Counted from the first letter of the stretch, positions 1 through 10,924 are shown. The stretch: DNA of 64,000 nt from Gammaproteobacteria bacterium (GCA_032250735.1 JAVVEP010000001.1:62001-126000); one strand, 5' to 3'. Made by a program: numbers and translations. The notes: generated by a model from the sequence alone, not told the origin.

Positions 1-915
1 TCACGCCGCCTGGGGCGTAGTCTGGGCATCAATAATATTCCGCCCAAGTTCTGCTCCTATTCCTGCCAGTATTGTCAGGTGGGGATCACCCACGGAAAAA
101 TCGTCGAGCCACGGGAGTTTTACACCCCGGAGGCAATCTATCAGGCGGTTAGTGCGCAGCTGCAAAGTGCGCAGCATGCCGAGGACCCCGTCGACTACCT
201 GACCTTCGTCCCGGATGGTGAGCCGACCCTGGATGCCATGCTCGGCCAGGCGATCGATCGGTTGCGGCCGTTAAATATTCCCATTGCGGTGATCTCAAAT
301 GCCTCCCTGCTCTGGCGTAAAGAGGTGCGCGCGGCGCTGGCGCGGGCGGACTGGGTCTCGGTGAAGGTCGACAGTGTTGCCGAGGCGGTGTGGCGACAGA
401 TCAATCGTCCCCATGCGTCGCTACAGCTCAACGCGGTGCTGGACGGCATCCGCCGCTTTGCCCGGCAATTCCGTGGTGAGCTGGTATCGGAGACCATGCT
501 GGTTCGCGGCATCAATGACCATCCGCAGGCGCTGGCCGGGGTGGCCGATTTTCTGCAGCAGCTGGGTGTCGCCAGGGCCTATCTCGCAATCCCCACGCGG
601 CCCCCAGCCGAGCCCGGGATACGCGGGCCGGGCGAGCAGGCCGTGAACCAGGCCTACCAGATCCTGGCCAGTCGTCTGCCCCGGGTGGAATATCTCATCG
701 GTTACGAGGGCGATGCCTTTGCCTACAGCGGTGATGTGCGACAGGATCTGCTCAGCATTACCGCCGTGCATCCCATGCGGGCCTCGGCGGTCAGGGCGTT
801 GCTGTCGCGCGCCGGGGCGGACTGGTCCGTGGTGGAGGGGCTGATTGCCGAGCACCGGCTCAGGCAGGTGGGTTATCTCGGCGAAGACTATTTTGTGAGG
901 GCATTCGCCCCATAG
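1..915 (+). CDS. Radical SAM protein, 5' end cut by the window
   Basis: The reading frame is open from the first base, so the start lies upstream. Frame 1 gives a CxxxCxxC cluster motif at window codons 18, 22 and 25 (C-S-Y-S-C-Q-Y-C), the [4Fe-4S] ligand set of radical SAM enzymes, inside a segment reading GINNIPPKFCSYSC. The later text (FVPDGEPTLD, then a VISNAS strand and an ETMLVRGIND segment) fits the barrel of the COG0731-like Fe-S oxidoreductases. The last 60 or so residues look like a small helical, possibly winged-helix, domain. An internal GTG at 79 would omit the cluster Cys residues and is not the start. The substrate is unknown. The next gene runs on the opposite strand. Confidence 0.8.
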   Translation, partial: SRRLGRSLGINNIPPKFCSYSCQYCQVGITHGKIVEPREFYTPEAIYQAVSAQLQSAQHAEDPVDYLTFVPDGEPTLDAMLGQAIDRLRPLNIPIAVISNASLLWRKEVRAALARADWVSVKVDSVAEAVWRQINRPHASLQLNAVLDGIRRFARQFRGELVSETMLVRGINDHPQALAGVADFLQQLGVARAYLAIPTRPPAEPGIRGPGEQAVNQAYQILASRLPRVEYLIGYEGDAFAYSGDVRQDLLSITAVHPMRASAVRALLSRAGADWSVVEGLIAEHRLRQVGYLGEDYFVRAFAP

Positions 916-977
916 CACGGGGCCTAACCGGAACCGGAGACTGCCCCGTTTTTTCCTGCGGCCCGGCCGCCGCCAGC

Positions 978-1628
978 TCAATACTGCTGGCGGATTTCTG
1001 CCTCCACCAGTTCCTGTAACGGTTCATAACCAAAACGCACCAGGGGCTTGCCGTTGACGAAGAAGCCGGGGGTCTTGGTGACCTGCAGCTGCCGGGCATC
1101 CTCCATATCCTGCTGGATGCGGTGGGCGATCGTCGGGCTCTGCATGTCCGCCCTGGCCTTATTCAGATCAAGCCCCACACCACCGAGCAGGGTCCACAAC
1201 CGTTCGGGTTGCGGATTGCCGTGCGAGGCCCAGGCGGGCTGTGACTCATAGCTTGCCTCCAGGGTCTCCCAGAAGCGGTTTTGCAGCCGCGCCGCCTCCA
1301 GGATCTTAATCACGTAGTCCGAGCCCTGGTGAAACGGCGTATAGCGCAGCACCAGATTGATCCTGCCGGGATGGGCGGACATCAGGTGCTTCACAAAGGG
1401 ATGAAAGGCCTTGCAGGTTTCACAGGCGGGATCAAAAAATTCCACGATGGTCACCCTGGCGTTTTTATTGCCGATGGTCGGCGAATAATCGCGGATCAGT
1501 AAGGCGGCATTTTTGTCGGCCGTGGCACTGAGCTCCTCGGCCTGCTGTTCATTGTAGATAATGATGGCCACGGCGAAGACGATCAGCAGCAGCGCCGCGG
1601 CGATGGGAACCTGGAGGTGTTTTTTCAT
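978..1628 (-). CDS. DsbA-like periplasmic thioredoxin-fold protein
   Basis: A 216-aa protein with an N-terminal hydrophobic anchor (residues about 7-24), followed by a DsbA/Thioredoxin_4 fold. The strand VTIVEFFDPACETCKAFHP carries a CETC redox pair, and the conserved cis-proline region appears as TKTPGFFVNGKPL. It probably handles disulfide exchange in the periplasm. Its ATG overlaps the stop of the DsbB-like gene by 4 bp, so the pair is translationally coupled and likely works as oxidase plus thiol carrier. It is the last gene of the lpxL-waaA-dsbB-dsbA operon. It could be an oxidant or a reductant/isomerase; the sequence does not decide. Confidence 0.85.
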   Translation of the reverse strand: MKKHLQVPIAAALLLIVFAVAIIIYNEQQAEELSATADKNAALLIRDYSPTIGNKNARVTIVEFFDPACETCKAFHPFVKHLMSAHPGRINLVLRYTPFHQGSDYVIKILEAARLQNRFWETLEASYESQPAWASHGNPQPERLWTLLGGVGLDLNKARADMQSPTIAHRIQQDMEDARQLQVTKTPGFFVNGKPLVRFGYEPLQELVEAEIRQQY

Positions 1629-2131
1629 GATGGCGTCCTGTTGTGCGGGGTGTGGGGGTGCCGGGTCTCGTTTCGGAACATCACCAGCAACGCAATGATC
1701 GTGGTGTAGGCCAGGATGGAGAGCATGGGGATGGTGACAAAGCCAAATAGCTGCAGATTGATCTCGGCGCAGGAGGCGTCCTGATCACAGGGCTGCAGAC
1801 TTTCCGGTATGAAGCCCGAATGGAGCAGATAGTGGTAGACGGCAAATAGCCAGCCGATGATCGCCAGGGGCAGGGCATAACGCACTACGCGCGGGTCCAC
1901 GGGGAACATGCCCGCCAGCAGGATGATAACCAGGGGATACATGAAGATGCGCTGATACCAGCAGAGTATGCAGGGCTTCATGCCCATCACCTCGCCAAGG
2001 AACAGGCTGCCCAGGGTGGCGATCGCCGCCAGCAGCCAGGCGCCGAATAACAGGTTCCAGCCGGGCTGGGCGTGGTCATCGGCTCGTCTGTCGGGCGCCT
2101 TGTCGGTGCGCGGATTCATATCGGGAGTCAT
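1625..2131 (-). CDS. dsbB: Disulfide bond formation protein B (DsbB/BdbC-like)
   Basis: A 168-aa membrane protein with four hydrophobic segments. The first periplasmic loop has the CxxC pair (KPCILCWYQR) and the second loop a further Cys pair (PCDQDASC), the arrangement used by DsbB-family quinone-linked thiol oxidases. An N-terminal polar extension of about 25 residues is rich in Asp, Arg and His; an internal Met at residue 5 is an alternative start. It overlaps waaA upstream and the DsbA-like gene downstream by 4 bp each. The shorter, BdbC-like layout makes the exact subfamily uncertain. Confidence 0.85.
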   Translation of the reverse strand: MTPDMNPRTDKAPDRRADDHAQPGWNLLFGAWLLAAIATLGSLFLGEVMGMKPCILCWYQRIFMYPLVIILLAGMFPVDPRVVRYALPLAIIGWLFAVYHYLLHSGFIPESLQPCDQDASCAEINLQLFGFVTIPMLSILAYTTIIALLVMFRNETRHPHTPHNRTPS

Positions 2132-3387
2132 GATGGGGAGTCTTGCCCGGTGGCAAGCCCGCCGAGCTCGACAATCGCCCGCAGGTATGCCTCCAGCACC
2201 GCGCCCTGGCGTGACATCAGCTCTGCGGCCCGGGCGCCATACAGGGCGGCCTTGTCGGGGTGAGTCAGCCAGTCGTTCAGCAGGCCGGACAATGCCTGAG
2301 CATCGGCGACCTGTATGGCGGCATCGGCCTGCAGCAACAGCTGCGCCTCATCGGTGAAGTTTTTCATGTGTGGCCCGAACACGATGGGCCTGCCCAGTCG
2401 CGCCGGTTCCAGGATGTTGTGGCCGCCGTGGGCAATGAGCGAGCCGCCCATGAAGACGCAGTCTGCGCCGGCCATCAGGGCTTCCAGTTCACCTAGCGTG
2501 TCGGCGAGGTAGATCCGGGTGTCGGCGGTGACGGCATCACCACGGCTGCGTACGGCGATCGGCCGGGCGTCGATCTGGTGGAGGATCTCCTCCCGGCGCT
2601 GGGGATGGCGTGGCGCGATGACCAGCAGCCGGCCCCGGGTTTGGGTCTGTTGCCAGGTCTGGGCAAGCTGGCGTTCCTCATCGTGGTGGGTGGAGGCGGC
2701 GAGCACATAAGGGCGGCCGAGGTCGATGGCCTGCACGCGGGTGCCGGCGGTGCCGGAGAACTTGATATTGCCGAGCATGCGCACCCGTTCGGCAGGCGCG
2801 CCTAACGCAATGTAGGCCGCTGCGTCATCCGCCGAACGCGCCAGAATCGCGCTGACACTTTTCAGGCTGAGGGCGTAGAGCGCCCTTATCCAGCCGGCGG
2901 CATGACGGGTGCGCGAGGAGAGTCGGCCGTTGACGATAATGAGGGGGATGTGATGCACGGCGATACCGGCAAACAGGTTGGGCCACAGCTCGGTTTCCAT
3001 GATCAGTGCGGCGCGGGGATTTACCGCGCGCAGGAATCGCCGGGTGGCACCGGGCCAATCCATGGGTAGGTAAAAGTGTTGCACCTCGGCGGGCAGTCGC
3101 TGCCGCGCGATGCCGGCGCCGGTGGCGGTGACGGTGGTTACCACCACCGGCAGCTGTGGGAAGCGTTCGCGCAGGGCCGCTATTAACGGTTGGGCGGCGA
3201 TGACCTCGCCGACGGAGGCGGCGTGTAACCATAGCGGCCGATCGGTGCGGCGTGGCAGGCAGACCCCGAGCCGTTGGCGAAACAGGCGCAGTTGTCCGGC
3301 GCGGGCCGCCTGCCAGGCGTTGAAGACGAGGATCAGTGGCGCCAGCAGGCGCAGCACTAAGCGATAACGCAACAGTCCCTGCTTCAC
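2128..3387 (-). CDS. waaA: 3-deoxy-D-manno-octulosonic acid (Kdo) transferase
   Basis: A 419-aa GT-B glycosyltransferase that transfers Kdo from CMP-Kdo to lipid IVA at the inner membrane. The N-terminal membrane anchor is followed by LWLHAASVGEVIAAQPLI, containing the family's conserved Ser-Val-Gly-Glu segment. The middle has LIMETELWPN and the C-terminal half FMGGSLIAHGGHNILEPA, all diagnostic of WaaA. The length is normal. The start overlaps the stop of lpxL by 4 bp. Placement next to lpxL and two genes from tolC gives a coherent outer-membrane biogenesis cluster. Confidence 0.97.
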   Translation of the reverse strand: MKQGLLRYRLVLRLLAPLILVFNAWQAARAGQLRLFRQRLGVCLPRRTDRPLWLHAASVGEVIAAQPLIAALRERFPQLPVVVTTVTATGAGIARQRLPAEVQHFYLPMDWPGATRRFLRAVNPRAALIMETELWPNLFAGIAVHHIPLIIVNGRLSSRTRHAAGWIRALYALSLKSVSAILARSADDAAAYIALGAPAERVRMLGNIKFSGTAGTRVQAIDLGRPYVLAASTHHDEERQLAQTWQQTQTRGRLLVIAPRHPQRREEILHQIDARPIAVRSRGDAVTADTRIYLADTLGELEALMAGADCVFMGGSLIAHGGHNILEPARLGRPIVFGPHMKNFTDEAQLLLQADAAIQVADAQALSGLLNDWLTHPDKAALYGARAAELMSRQGAVLEAYLRAIVELGGLATGQDSPS

Positions 3388-4385
3388 GTCGCACCTTCCT
3401 TGTTGTGCGGCCCTTGTGGGGCGCGGTGCCGGCGTTTTTTGTCCGCCCAGCCATACAGGCCGGGTTCACCCTCGGGACGCGTCTTGAAGCGCCGGTGCAG
3501 CCACAGGTATTGCTCGGGGGTGCGGCGGATCTGCTCCTCAAACAGGGCGTTGATGCGGGTGGCGTCGGCTAGCAGATCGCTGGCGGAATCGCCGCTGGGG
3601 AAATTCTCCAGTGCGGGCAGAATGGTCAGCTGATAGCCGCGTCCGTCCGCCCGACGCAGCGGGAAAAAGGGCACCACCCTGGCGCCGGAGACCTTTGCCA
3701 GGCGCATGGGGGACTCCAGGCTGGCGGCGCTGACGCCCATGAAGGGGGCGAACAGACTCTGCCTGGGCCCGAAGTCCTGGTCGGGCGCATACCAGCAGGC
3801 CTGGTTTTTTTTGAGGGCGCGCAATAGGCTGCGCACATCGTGACGCAGGATGGCGGCGTGGAAATGCCGTTTGATGTTGTGGCGCATGACGATCTCAAAC
3901 GGGAGATTCCGCTGTCGCCTGTACATCACGGCCAGGGGTTGTTGCGGCGCCAGTAGACGGGCGCCGAGTTCCAGGCAGGTAAAGTGGGCGGTCAGCAAGA
4001 TGACGCCGTGGCCCTCGGCCAGCGCGGCCTGCAGATGTTCCAGTCCGTCAATGTGGCGCAGTCCGGCCAGCCTTTTGTCGCTGCCCCACCAGGCCAGCGG
4101 GGTTTCCAGAAACGAGATGCCCACCGAGCGAAACACGCGCCGACACAGCTGCTCGCGCTCGGCCTGGCCGAGTTCGGGAAAGACCAGCGCAAGATTGGTC
4201 CGGGTGATGTGGCGTCGCTTGGGGGCCAGGCGATACAGCAGGGCGCCCAGCGGGATCCCGAGTTTCACCAGCAGGGGGTAAGGCAGGTGGATGAGCAGCC
4301 ACAGCAACGACAGGCCAAGCCAGGTCGGCCAGTAGCGGGGGTGCAGACTGCGAAGGAATTGGGATGTGGGCGAGGGCTGTTTCAC
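3384..4385 (-). CDS. lpxL: Lipid A biosynthesis acyltransferase (LpxL/HtrB type)
   Basis: A 333-aa inner-membrane protein of the LpxL/LpxM late acyltransferase family, which adds a secondary acyl chain to Kdo2-lipid IVA. One N-terminal membrane segment (about residues 18-40) precedes the catalytic HX4E motif, seen as TAHFTCLELG. Later family features include the CWYAPDQDFGPRQSLFAPF block and the C-terminal PEQYLWLHRRFKTRPEGE. It is the first gene of the four-gene overlapping operon. LpxL versus LpxM, and the acyl donor, cannot be settled by eye. Confidence 0.92.
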   Translation of the reverse strand: MKQPSPTSQFLRSLHPRYWPTWLGLSLLWLLIHLPYPLLVKLGIPLGALLYRLAPKRRHITRTNLALVFPELGQAEREQLCRRVFRSVGISFLETPLAWWGSDKRLAGLRHIDGLEHLQAALAEGHGVILLTAHFTCLELGARLLAPQQPLAVMYRRQRNLPFEIVMRHNIKRHFHAAILRHDVRSLLRALKKNQACWYAPDQDFGPRQSLFAPFMGVSAASLESPMRLAKVSGARVVPFFPLRRADGRGYQLTILPALENFPSGDSASDLLADATRINALFEEQIRRTPEQYLWLHRRFKTRPEGEPGLYGWADKKRRHRAPQGPHNKEGAT

Positions 4386-4494
4386 GTACCAGAAACCGTT
4401 GGGGTCGGCCCGCTATTATGCCATGGCCCGGGGGTGACGGGCAGCTGGTGTCGGTGTGCGGCGCCCGGCTGCTGCGGAATGTCGATGCGGGCGT

Positions 4495-5838
4495 TTAGCG
4501 CAGCCAGTCGCTGACGGTCTTCAGGTTCTGGGTGGTCAGAGAGCCGGCGGCCTGCTGCAGGCGCAGGGTGTCCAACAGGTAGTTGTAGCGTGACTGGGAG
4601 TAGTCACGCTGCGCACTGAACAGGTTGCGGCGGGCCACCAGCACGTCCACCGTGGTGCGGGTGCCGACCTCGTAACCGGCCTCGGCGGCGCGTAGCGCGC
4701 TCTGGCTGGAGACCAGCGCCTGCTTCAGGGCCTTGACGCGGCTGATGCCGGAGATCACGCCGCGATAGGCGTTGCGCACGGTGCGCTGGGTGGAGCGTCG
4801 GGCCTGCTCCAGGGCCTGTCGGCTTTGTTTGAGGAATTCACGGGCCTGGGTGATGCTGGACTGGGTGCGGCCACCACTGTACAAGGCCAGATTGAGCGAT
4901 AGCGTGGCGGTGGTGCTGTCGGTGTCGGTGCCCGCGATAAAGCGGTCGCTGTCGGTATCGCTATGCACCAGCGACAGGTCGACCGTGGGGTAGTGGTCAG
5001 AGCGCTGTGCGTTGACGTTTTCCTCGGCCTGTTCGGTGGCCTGCATGGCCGCCAGGAGGTCGGGGTTTTGCGTCAGGGCCAGCTCGGTCCAGTCCTGCAG
5101 ATCGATGGGGGTGGGCGGCACCAGCGGCATGTCCTCGCTGAGGGTGTCGAGGCTGTCGTGATAGCGGCCGGTGATCTCGCGCAGGCTTTCGCCGGCGGCG
5201 TCGAGGAGGTTCTGGGCCTCGATGGCCTGGGCGACGGAGATATCGTAGGCGGCGCGGGATTCATGCACATCGGTGATCGCCACCAGGCCGACATCAAACC
5301 GCTGCTGGGTCTGGTCCAGCTGGCGGGCATTGGAGCGTTTTTCGGCCTCGGCGAACTGCAGATTATCCTGCGCGGACAGCACGTTGAAATAGGCGCTGGC
5401 GACATCCACGATCAGCGCCTGTTCGGCACCGCGGAATACGGCCTCGGCCTGGGCGACGGCGCTTTTGGCGCTACGACGCTGGACAAAGCTGCCATGCTCG
5501 TAGATCGGCTGCCGCAAGGCCAGCGAGTAGCTGTTGTAGGCATCGATCGATGAATCGAAGTCTTCCGTGTGGCTGGCGCTGGCGCGCAGTGACGGCAAAA
5601 AGTTGGCCCGGCTCTGTGGCAACGCCTCCTGGGCGGCCGCCAGGCCGGCCTCTGCCGCCTTGTATTGCGGGTCATTACCCACCGCCAGGCTATGAATGGC
5701 CATCAGCGATTCGCTGTGCGCGCTGCTGGCGATGAGGCAGAGGGTCAGCCCAAGGCCGAGATTAGCGAGGCGGTTGCAAGGGGTGGTGTGGCTACTGGAA
5801 GTGGGCATTGTGTCAGTTGATCCGTTGAGGTATCGCAT
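4495..5838 (-). CDS. tolC: TolC-family outer-membrane efflux/secretion channel
   Basis: A 447-aa protein with a signal sequence ending near AHS-ESL. The mature part is two repeated outer-membrane-factor domains of long alternating helices rich in Gln, Ala and Ser. The second repeat contains NLALYSGGRTQSSITQAR and EVGTRTTVDVLVARR, typical of TolC. The chosen ATG has AGGA seven bases upstream; an in-frame ATG ten codons later (5808) is less well supported. The order pcm-tolC-waaA is common in gammaproteobacteria. No periplasmic adaptor or inner-membrane pump is next to it, so it may serve several pumps. Confidence 0.93.
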   Translation of the reverse strand: MRYLNGSTDTMPTSSSHTTPCNRLANLGLGLTLCLIASSAHSESLMAIHSLAVGNDPQYKAAEAGLAAAQEALPQSRANFLPSLRASASHTEDFDSSIDAYNSYSLALRQPIYEHGSFVQRRSAKSAVAQAEAVFRGAEQALIVDVASAYFNVLSAQDNLQFAEAEKRSNARQLDQTQQRFDVGLVAITDVHESRAAYDISVAQAIEAQNLLDAAGESLREITGRYHDSLDTLSEDMPLVPPTPIDLQDWTELALTQNPDLLAAMQATEQAEENVNAQRSDHYPTVDLSLVHSDTDSDRFIAGTDTDSTTATLSLNLALYSGGRTQSSITQAREFLKQSRQALEQARRSTQRTVRNAYRGVISGISRVKALKQALVSSQSALRAAEAGYEVGTRTTVDVLVARRNLFSAQRDYSQSRYNYLLDTLRLQQAAGSLTTQNLKTVSDWLR

Positions 5839-5982
5839 GCTGAATCCTGTGGGCTAACGTCATTGCTGGATTGTCGCGGGCGTCGTGTATGAGGCCGATG
5901 AAACGATAGTGTGGCTATACGTGTGATTAAGTGTGGCCTAATTTCGCGGCGATGTGAAAGCGGTTGTTTTCAGGTCCGTGGC

Positions 5983-6654
5983 CTAAAAGACAAAGGCCTG
6001 CGGCTGCTCGGCGTTGATGAGGGCCGGGAAGTCGGTCTCGTACAGGCATTCACTGGACCACTGCCTGTCATCAATCCGGGTGATGAGCCGCACCTGCATC
6101 ACCGGCGACTGGCCGACAATCGCCACCATGCGCCCGCCGATGCGCAACTGTTGCTGGAAGCTCTCGGGCAGGATCGGCAGGGAGCCGGTAATGGCGATCA
6201 CATCATAGGGGCCATTTTGATCCCAGCCCCGCGCCGCATCGTCGTGTATCAGGGTGACATTGTGGATGCCGTGGGCATCCAGTTTTGCCTGCGCGGCGGC
6301 CAGCATCGCGGCATCGATTTCGATGCTCTGCACGGTGCCGCCCAGCCTGGCGAGCAGGGCGGTGAAATACCCGCTGCCGCTGCCGATCTCCAGGATCGAA
6401 TCGTCGGGCTGGATATTCAGGGCCTGCAGCAGACGCGCCTCCATGATGGGCTTCATCATCAGCTGGCCGTTGGGCAGGGGCACGTTGAGGTCGGCAAAGG
6501 CCAGCTCACGATAATTGGCGGGGACAAAGGCCTCACGCGGGGTATCGGCAATCGTCTTCAGCACACGTTGGTCGAGCACCTCCGCCGGGCGGATCTGCTG
6601 CTCGATCATGTTGAAACGGGCTTGGTCGGAATCCGATGTGATGCGGGTCGTCAT
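5983..6654 (-). CDS. pcm: Protein-L-isoaspartate O-methyltransferase (PCMT) family protein
   Basis: A 223-aa SAM-dependent methyltransferase. Motif I is DSILEIGSGSGYFTALLA and is followed by an acidic strand (VQSIEID). The N-terminus RFNMIEQQIRPAEVLD matches the proteobacterial PCMT-like proteins encoded beside tolC. The open frame extends to 6720, but the family-typical N-terminus begins at the Met at 6654, which I chose. These tolC-linked proteins often differ from canonical Pcm in the substrate loop, so repair of isoaspartate is the family function rather than something shown here. Its promoter region faces that of thiC. Confidence 0.88.
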   Translation of the reverse strand: MTTRITSDSDQARFNMIEQQIRPAEVLDQRVLKTIADTPREAFVPANYRELAFADLNVPLPNGQLMMKPIMEARLLQALNIQPDDSILEIGSGSGYFTALLARLGGTVQSIEIDAAMLAAAQAKLDAHGIHNVTLIHDDAARGWDQNGPYDVIAITGSLPILPESFQQQLRIGGRMVAIVGQSPVMQVRLITRIDDRQWSSECLYETDFPALINAEQPQAFVF

Positions 6655-6932
6655 AGTTTCTTTGGCCAAATTGCGTGTTAAATGACGGGCTAGATTACGG
6701 GGTTTACCGGAGAGAGGCAAGGGATTGGAAGGCCTGCAGGGCGGGGCGGGCGGGCTGGCGCAGGCATCAAAGCTCCCCTGTTTCTTATCGGGTCATGCCT
6801 GACCGGCGGCCCCTGTTGGCGAAACTGTCGGCAGACGAAAGGCCCCACTTTGTTGCAGTTGATGTGTGTTGATGGGCGGGCGATGATGTGGGCCTGGGGT
6901 CGGTGAGCCAAATAACGCTATAATCACCAGAC

Positions 6933-6993
6933 CTGAGAGCCTGTGTAAGAATGCCGGTCTACTACGGCCGTCGATTTTTCACAGGCTCTGAAG
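6933..6993. repeat. Palindromic repeat with the TTTTTCACAG core
   Basis: An imperfect inverted repeat: the left arm (6933-6954, GAGAGCCTGTGTAAGAATGC) pairs with the right arm (6971-6993, TTTTTCACAGGCTCTGAAG). It lies just before the TPP riboswitch. Related half-copies occur at 9817-9840, 43713-43729 and 49508-49546. It may also act as a transcription stop before the riboswitch, but it is not followed by a T-tract. Confidence 0.6.
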
Positions 6994-6994
6994 C

Positions 6995-7093
6995 TAGGGG
7001 TGTCGTGTCTCTGTGTTGCATCACTGAACAGGAAACAGACTGAGAAATACCCTTTGAACCTGATCCGGCTGACACCGGCGTAGGGAAGCAAGG
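6995..7093 (+). promoter_or_regulatory. TPP riboswitch (THI element) of thiC
   Basis: The conserved thi-box segments are present in order: a 5' AGGGGTGTC, then CTGAGAAATACCCTTTGAACC (pyrophosphate and pyrimidine sensing helices), then TGATCCGG and the closing CGTAGGGAAGC. Thiamin pyrophosphate binding would reduce thiC expression. A further hairpin (CCGTTCT ... AGAGAACGG, about 7094-7119) follows and could be part of the expression platform. A TATAAT at 6919-6924 is a possible -10 box. thiC starts about 78 bases after the aptamer. Confidence 0.96.
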
Positions 7094-7167
7094 CCGTTCT
7101 TTCGGTTACAGAGAACGGCGGCGGTTTCCGCGTCCGTGGTCGACCAACACTGTGTTGAGGACCGTAA

Positions 7168-9063
<1,896 letters not shown>

Positions 9064-9066
<3 letters not shown>

Positions 9067-9250
9067 GAGGCTGTCGGATTTAGGATGAATTGGCTGCGGA
9101 AGCGGGAGTGCGGCCCAAATTTCCCCAATGTTTCGTTACATAGAACCACTATGCGCCTCAACATTGGGAAAATTTGGGCTCACTCTCCCACTCCCTCGCT
9201 ACAATCCACCTAAGCCCGACAGCCTCCTAGGAGGCTGTCGGGCTTAGGGT
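9064..9250. repeat. Large inverted repeat next to the thiC stop codon
   Basis: The left arm (9064-9133) starts TAGGAGGCTGTCGGATTTAGG. It pairs with the right arm (9160-9229), which ends CCTAAGCCCGACAGCCTCCTA, around a loop of about 26 bases. The arms are about 70 bp and imperfect; the ends and the innermost block (CCCAAATTT..CCCAATGTT) match best. A second direct copy of the end sequence follows at once (9228-9250). This looks like a miniature transposable or REP-like element. It may also stop thiC transcription. Confidence 0.7.
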
Positions 9251-9305
9251 GGTGTGAAATACCGCGCGCTACGAGGCAACGCCAATCACTTTTAAGGAGA
9301 TGGCA

Positions 9306-9812
9306 ATGAAGGTCGAAATGAAACGCTTATTGGCAATGGTGCTGCTGACGGGTTTCCTGGCGGTTGCGGGTGGTGCCCAGGCGGCAACACCGCAGGTCAA
9401 TATCGAGGACACGGTGGTGAAGATGCCGCTGGCCGACGGCGTGGGTTTTGCCGATGCCGTTGAATCCATGAAGTTGCGCGCCAACATCCATAACATGAAG
9501 TTGGTGGCGGAGTTGCCGCTCTCCAAACAGGTTGAGTCCATGGGGCAGAAGGCGCGCCACATGGCCATTTACCAGTTTTGCGACCCGTTGACGGCGCAGC
9601 GCATGGTGGAGGCCAACATCCATTTTGCCGCCTATTTGCCCTGCCGTATCGCACTGGTGGAAGACGAAAAGGGTCAGGGCTGGCTGGTGATGATGAACCT
9701 GGACATGATGCTGCAGGGCGCAACCCTCACCCAGGAGCTTAAGCTCCGCGCGGGCAAGGTGCGTGATGTGCTGATGGACATCATGCAGGCCGGTGCCAAC
9801 GGTGATCTTTGA
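9306..9812 (+). CDS. Secreted DUF302-domain protein
   Basis: A 168-aa protein with a clear signal peptide (LLAMVLLTGFLAVAGGAQA-A). The mature domain fits DUF302 (TTHA1732-like): VVKMPLADGVGFADAVESMK, a FCDPLTAQRMVEANIHFAAYLPCRIALVED core and a final helix. The in-frame ATG at 9300 sits two bases from the AAGGAG ribosome site; the ATG at 9306 has the proper eight-base spacing and was chosen. DUF302 proteins are common in sulfur oxidisers but have no settled function. A cytosolic paralogue lies at 44276-44668. Confidence 0.8.
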   Translation: MKVEMKRLLAMVLLTGFLAVAGGAQAATPQVNIEDTVVKMPLADGVGFADAVESMKLRANIHNMKLVAELPLSKQVESMGQKARHMAIYQFCDPLTAQRMVEANIHFAAYLPCRIALVEDEKGQGWLVMMNLDMMLQGATLTQELKLRAGKVRDVLMDIMQAGANGDL

Positions 9813-9816
9813 GTTG

Positions 9817-9840
9817 TCAGAGCTTGTGAAAGAACCGACG
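9817..9840. repeat. Half-copy of the TTTTTCACAG repeat family
   Basis: TCAGAGCTTGTGAAAGAACC is the reverse complement type of the repeat at 6975-6991 (TTTTTCACAGGCTCTGA). It sits just after the stop of the DUF302 gene and before the ChaN-like gene. Confidence 0.5.
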
Positions 9841-9876
9841 ACACACACGCTGTGTGCATGAAAAAAGGCGGTTGAG

Positions 9877-10893
9877 ATGAAAAAGTGCTTGCTGGTGTTG
9901 CTGGTCCTGGTCGGTCTTGCAGCGTGTAACAGTCTGCCGACAAAAACCTCCCAGCCACCACTACTGCTGGCCGACCATGTGCTGGCGGAGAGGATCTGGG
10001 ATGTGAGCGCCCAGCAGTTCATTAGTCAGCAGCAGCTTGTAGAAAAGATAGTGAGCAGCGAATTTCTGTTGCTGGGCGAAACCCATGACAACCCGCTGCA
10101 TCACCGCTACCAGGCCTGGGTGATCGACGAGCTGTACGCGCACAGGCGTTCCGCCATGGTGGCCTTTGAGATGATCAGCCGGCAGCAGGGAAACCTGCTT
10201 GCCGATCAGGGCTACGATTCATTGGCCTCCCTGCTGGCCTTGCTGAAACAGGTGCCCAGCAACTGGCAATACGAGCCGCACTATATTCCCCTGTTTGAGA
10301 GCGCGATCAGGGCCGGTTTTGAGATCCGTGCCGCCAGCCTGGATCGCGAACGCATAATGGCCATCGGCAAGCAGGGCGAGCAGGAGATCCCGGCGCCGAT
10401 CAAAACCGCGCTGGACTACAACACCCTGACGGCCGGTCAGGAGGCAGCCCTGCGCCAGGAGATCGTCGATTCCCATTGCGGGATGGAGCACGAGGGAATG
10501 GTGAAGGCGATGATGCTGACGCAGCGGGTCAAGGACGCGGTGATGATGGACAGTTTGCTGAACGCTGGAGAGATCGATACCCGGGTGCTGGTGGCAGGCT
10601 CAGGACATACGCGCAAGGATTGGGGTGTGCCAAAGTATCTCGCCCAGGCCCGGCCGAAGGCACGGATCGTGGCGATGGCCTGGATGGAGGTGGTGCCTGA
10701 GGCCATGGAGGTGGCGGATTATGCGCAACGTTGGGGGGATGGGGCGCTGCCCTTTGATTATGTCTGGTTTACGCCACGGGTGGATCGGCCCGATCCCTGC
10801 GAACAGTTTCGTCAGCACATGAAAAATCGCCCCCCTGCCGCATTGCAGCCGGAAACAGTGCAACCGGAAACAAAAGGCGAAGCCGGGGCATAA
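9877..10893 (+). CDS. ChaN-family lipoprotein (haem/iron-related)
   Basis: A 338-aa lipoprotein: the signal sequence ends in the lipobox LAAC (Cys17). The mature domain is the Cofac_haem_bdg/ChaN type, recognised by FLLLGETHDNPLHHRYQAWV near the N-terminus and VLVAGSGHTRKDWGVPKYL in the C-terminal half. ChaN of Campylobacter binds haem; the family is thought to take part in iron handling. About 20 extra residues rich in Pro, Glu and Thr form the C-terminus. It follows the DUF302 gene by 64 bp and may be co-transcribed with it. Confidence 0.82.
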   Translation: MKKCLLVLLVLVGLAACNSLPTKTSQPPLLLADHVLAERIWDVSAQQFISQQQLVEKIVSSEFLLLGETHDNPLHHRYQAWVIDELYAHRRSAMVAFEMISRQQGNLLADQGYDSLASLLALLKQVPSNWQYEPHYIPLFESAIRAGFEIRAASLDRERIMAIGKQGEQEIPAPIKTALDYNTLTAGQEAALRQEIVDSHCGMEHEGMVKAMMLTQRVKDAVMMDSLLNAGEIDTRVLVAGSGHTRKDWGVPKYLAQARPKARIVAMAWMEVVPEAMEVADYAQRWGDGALPFDYVWFTPRVDRPDPCEQFRQHMKNRPPAALQPETVQPETKGEAGA

Positions 10894-10924
10894 AGATCGC
10901 GCGTAGCTGTGGTCTGGCGATCAG

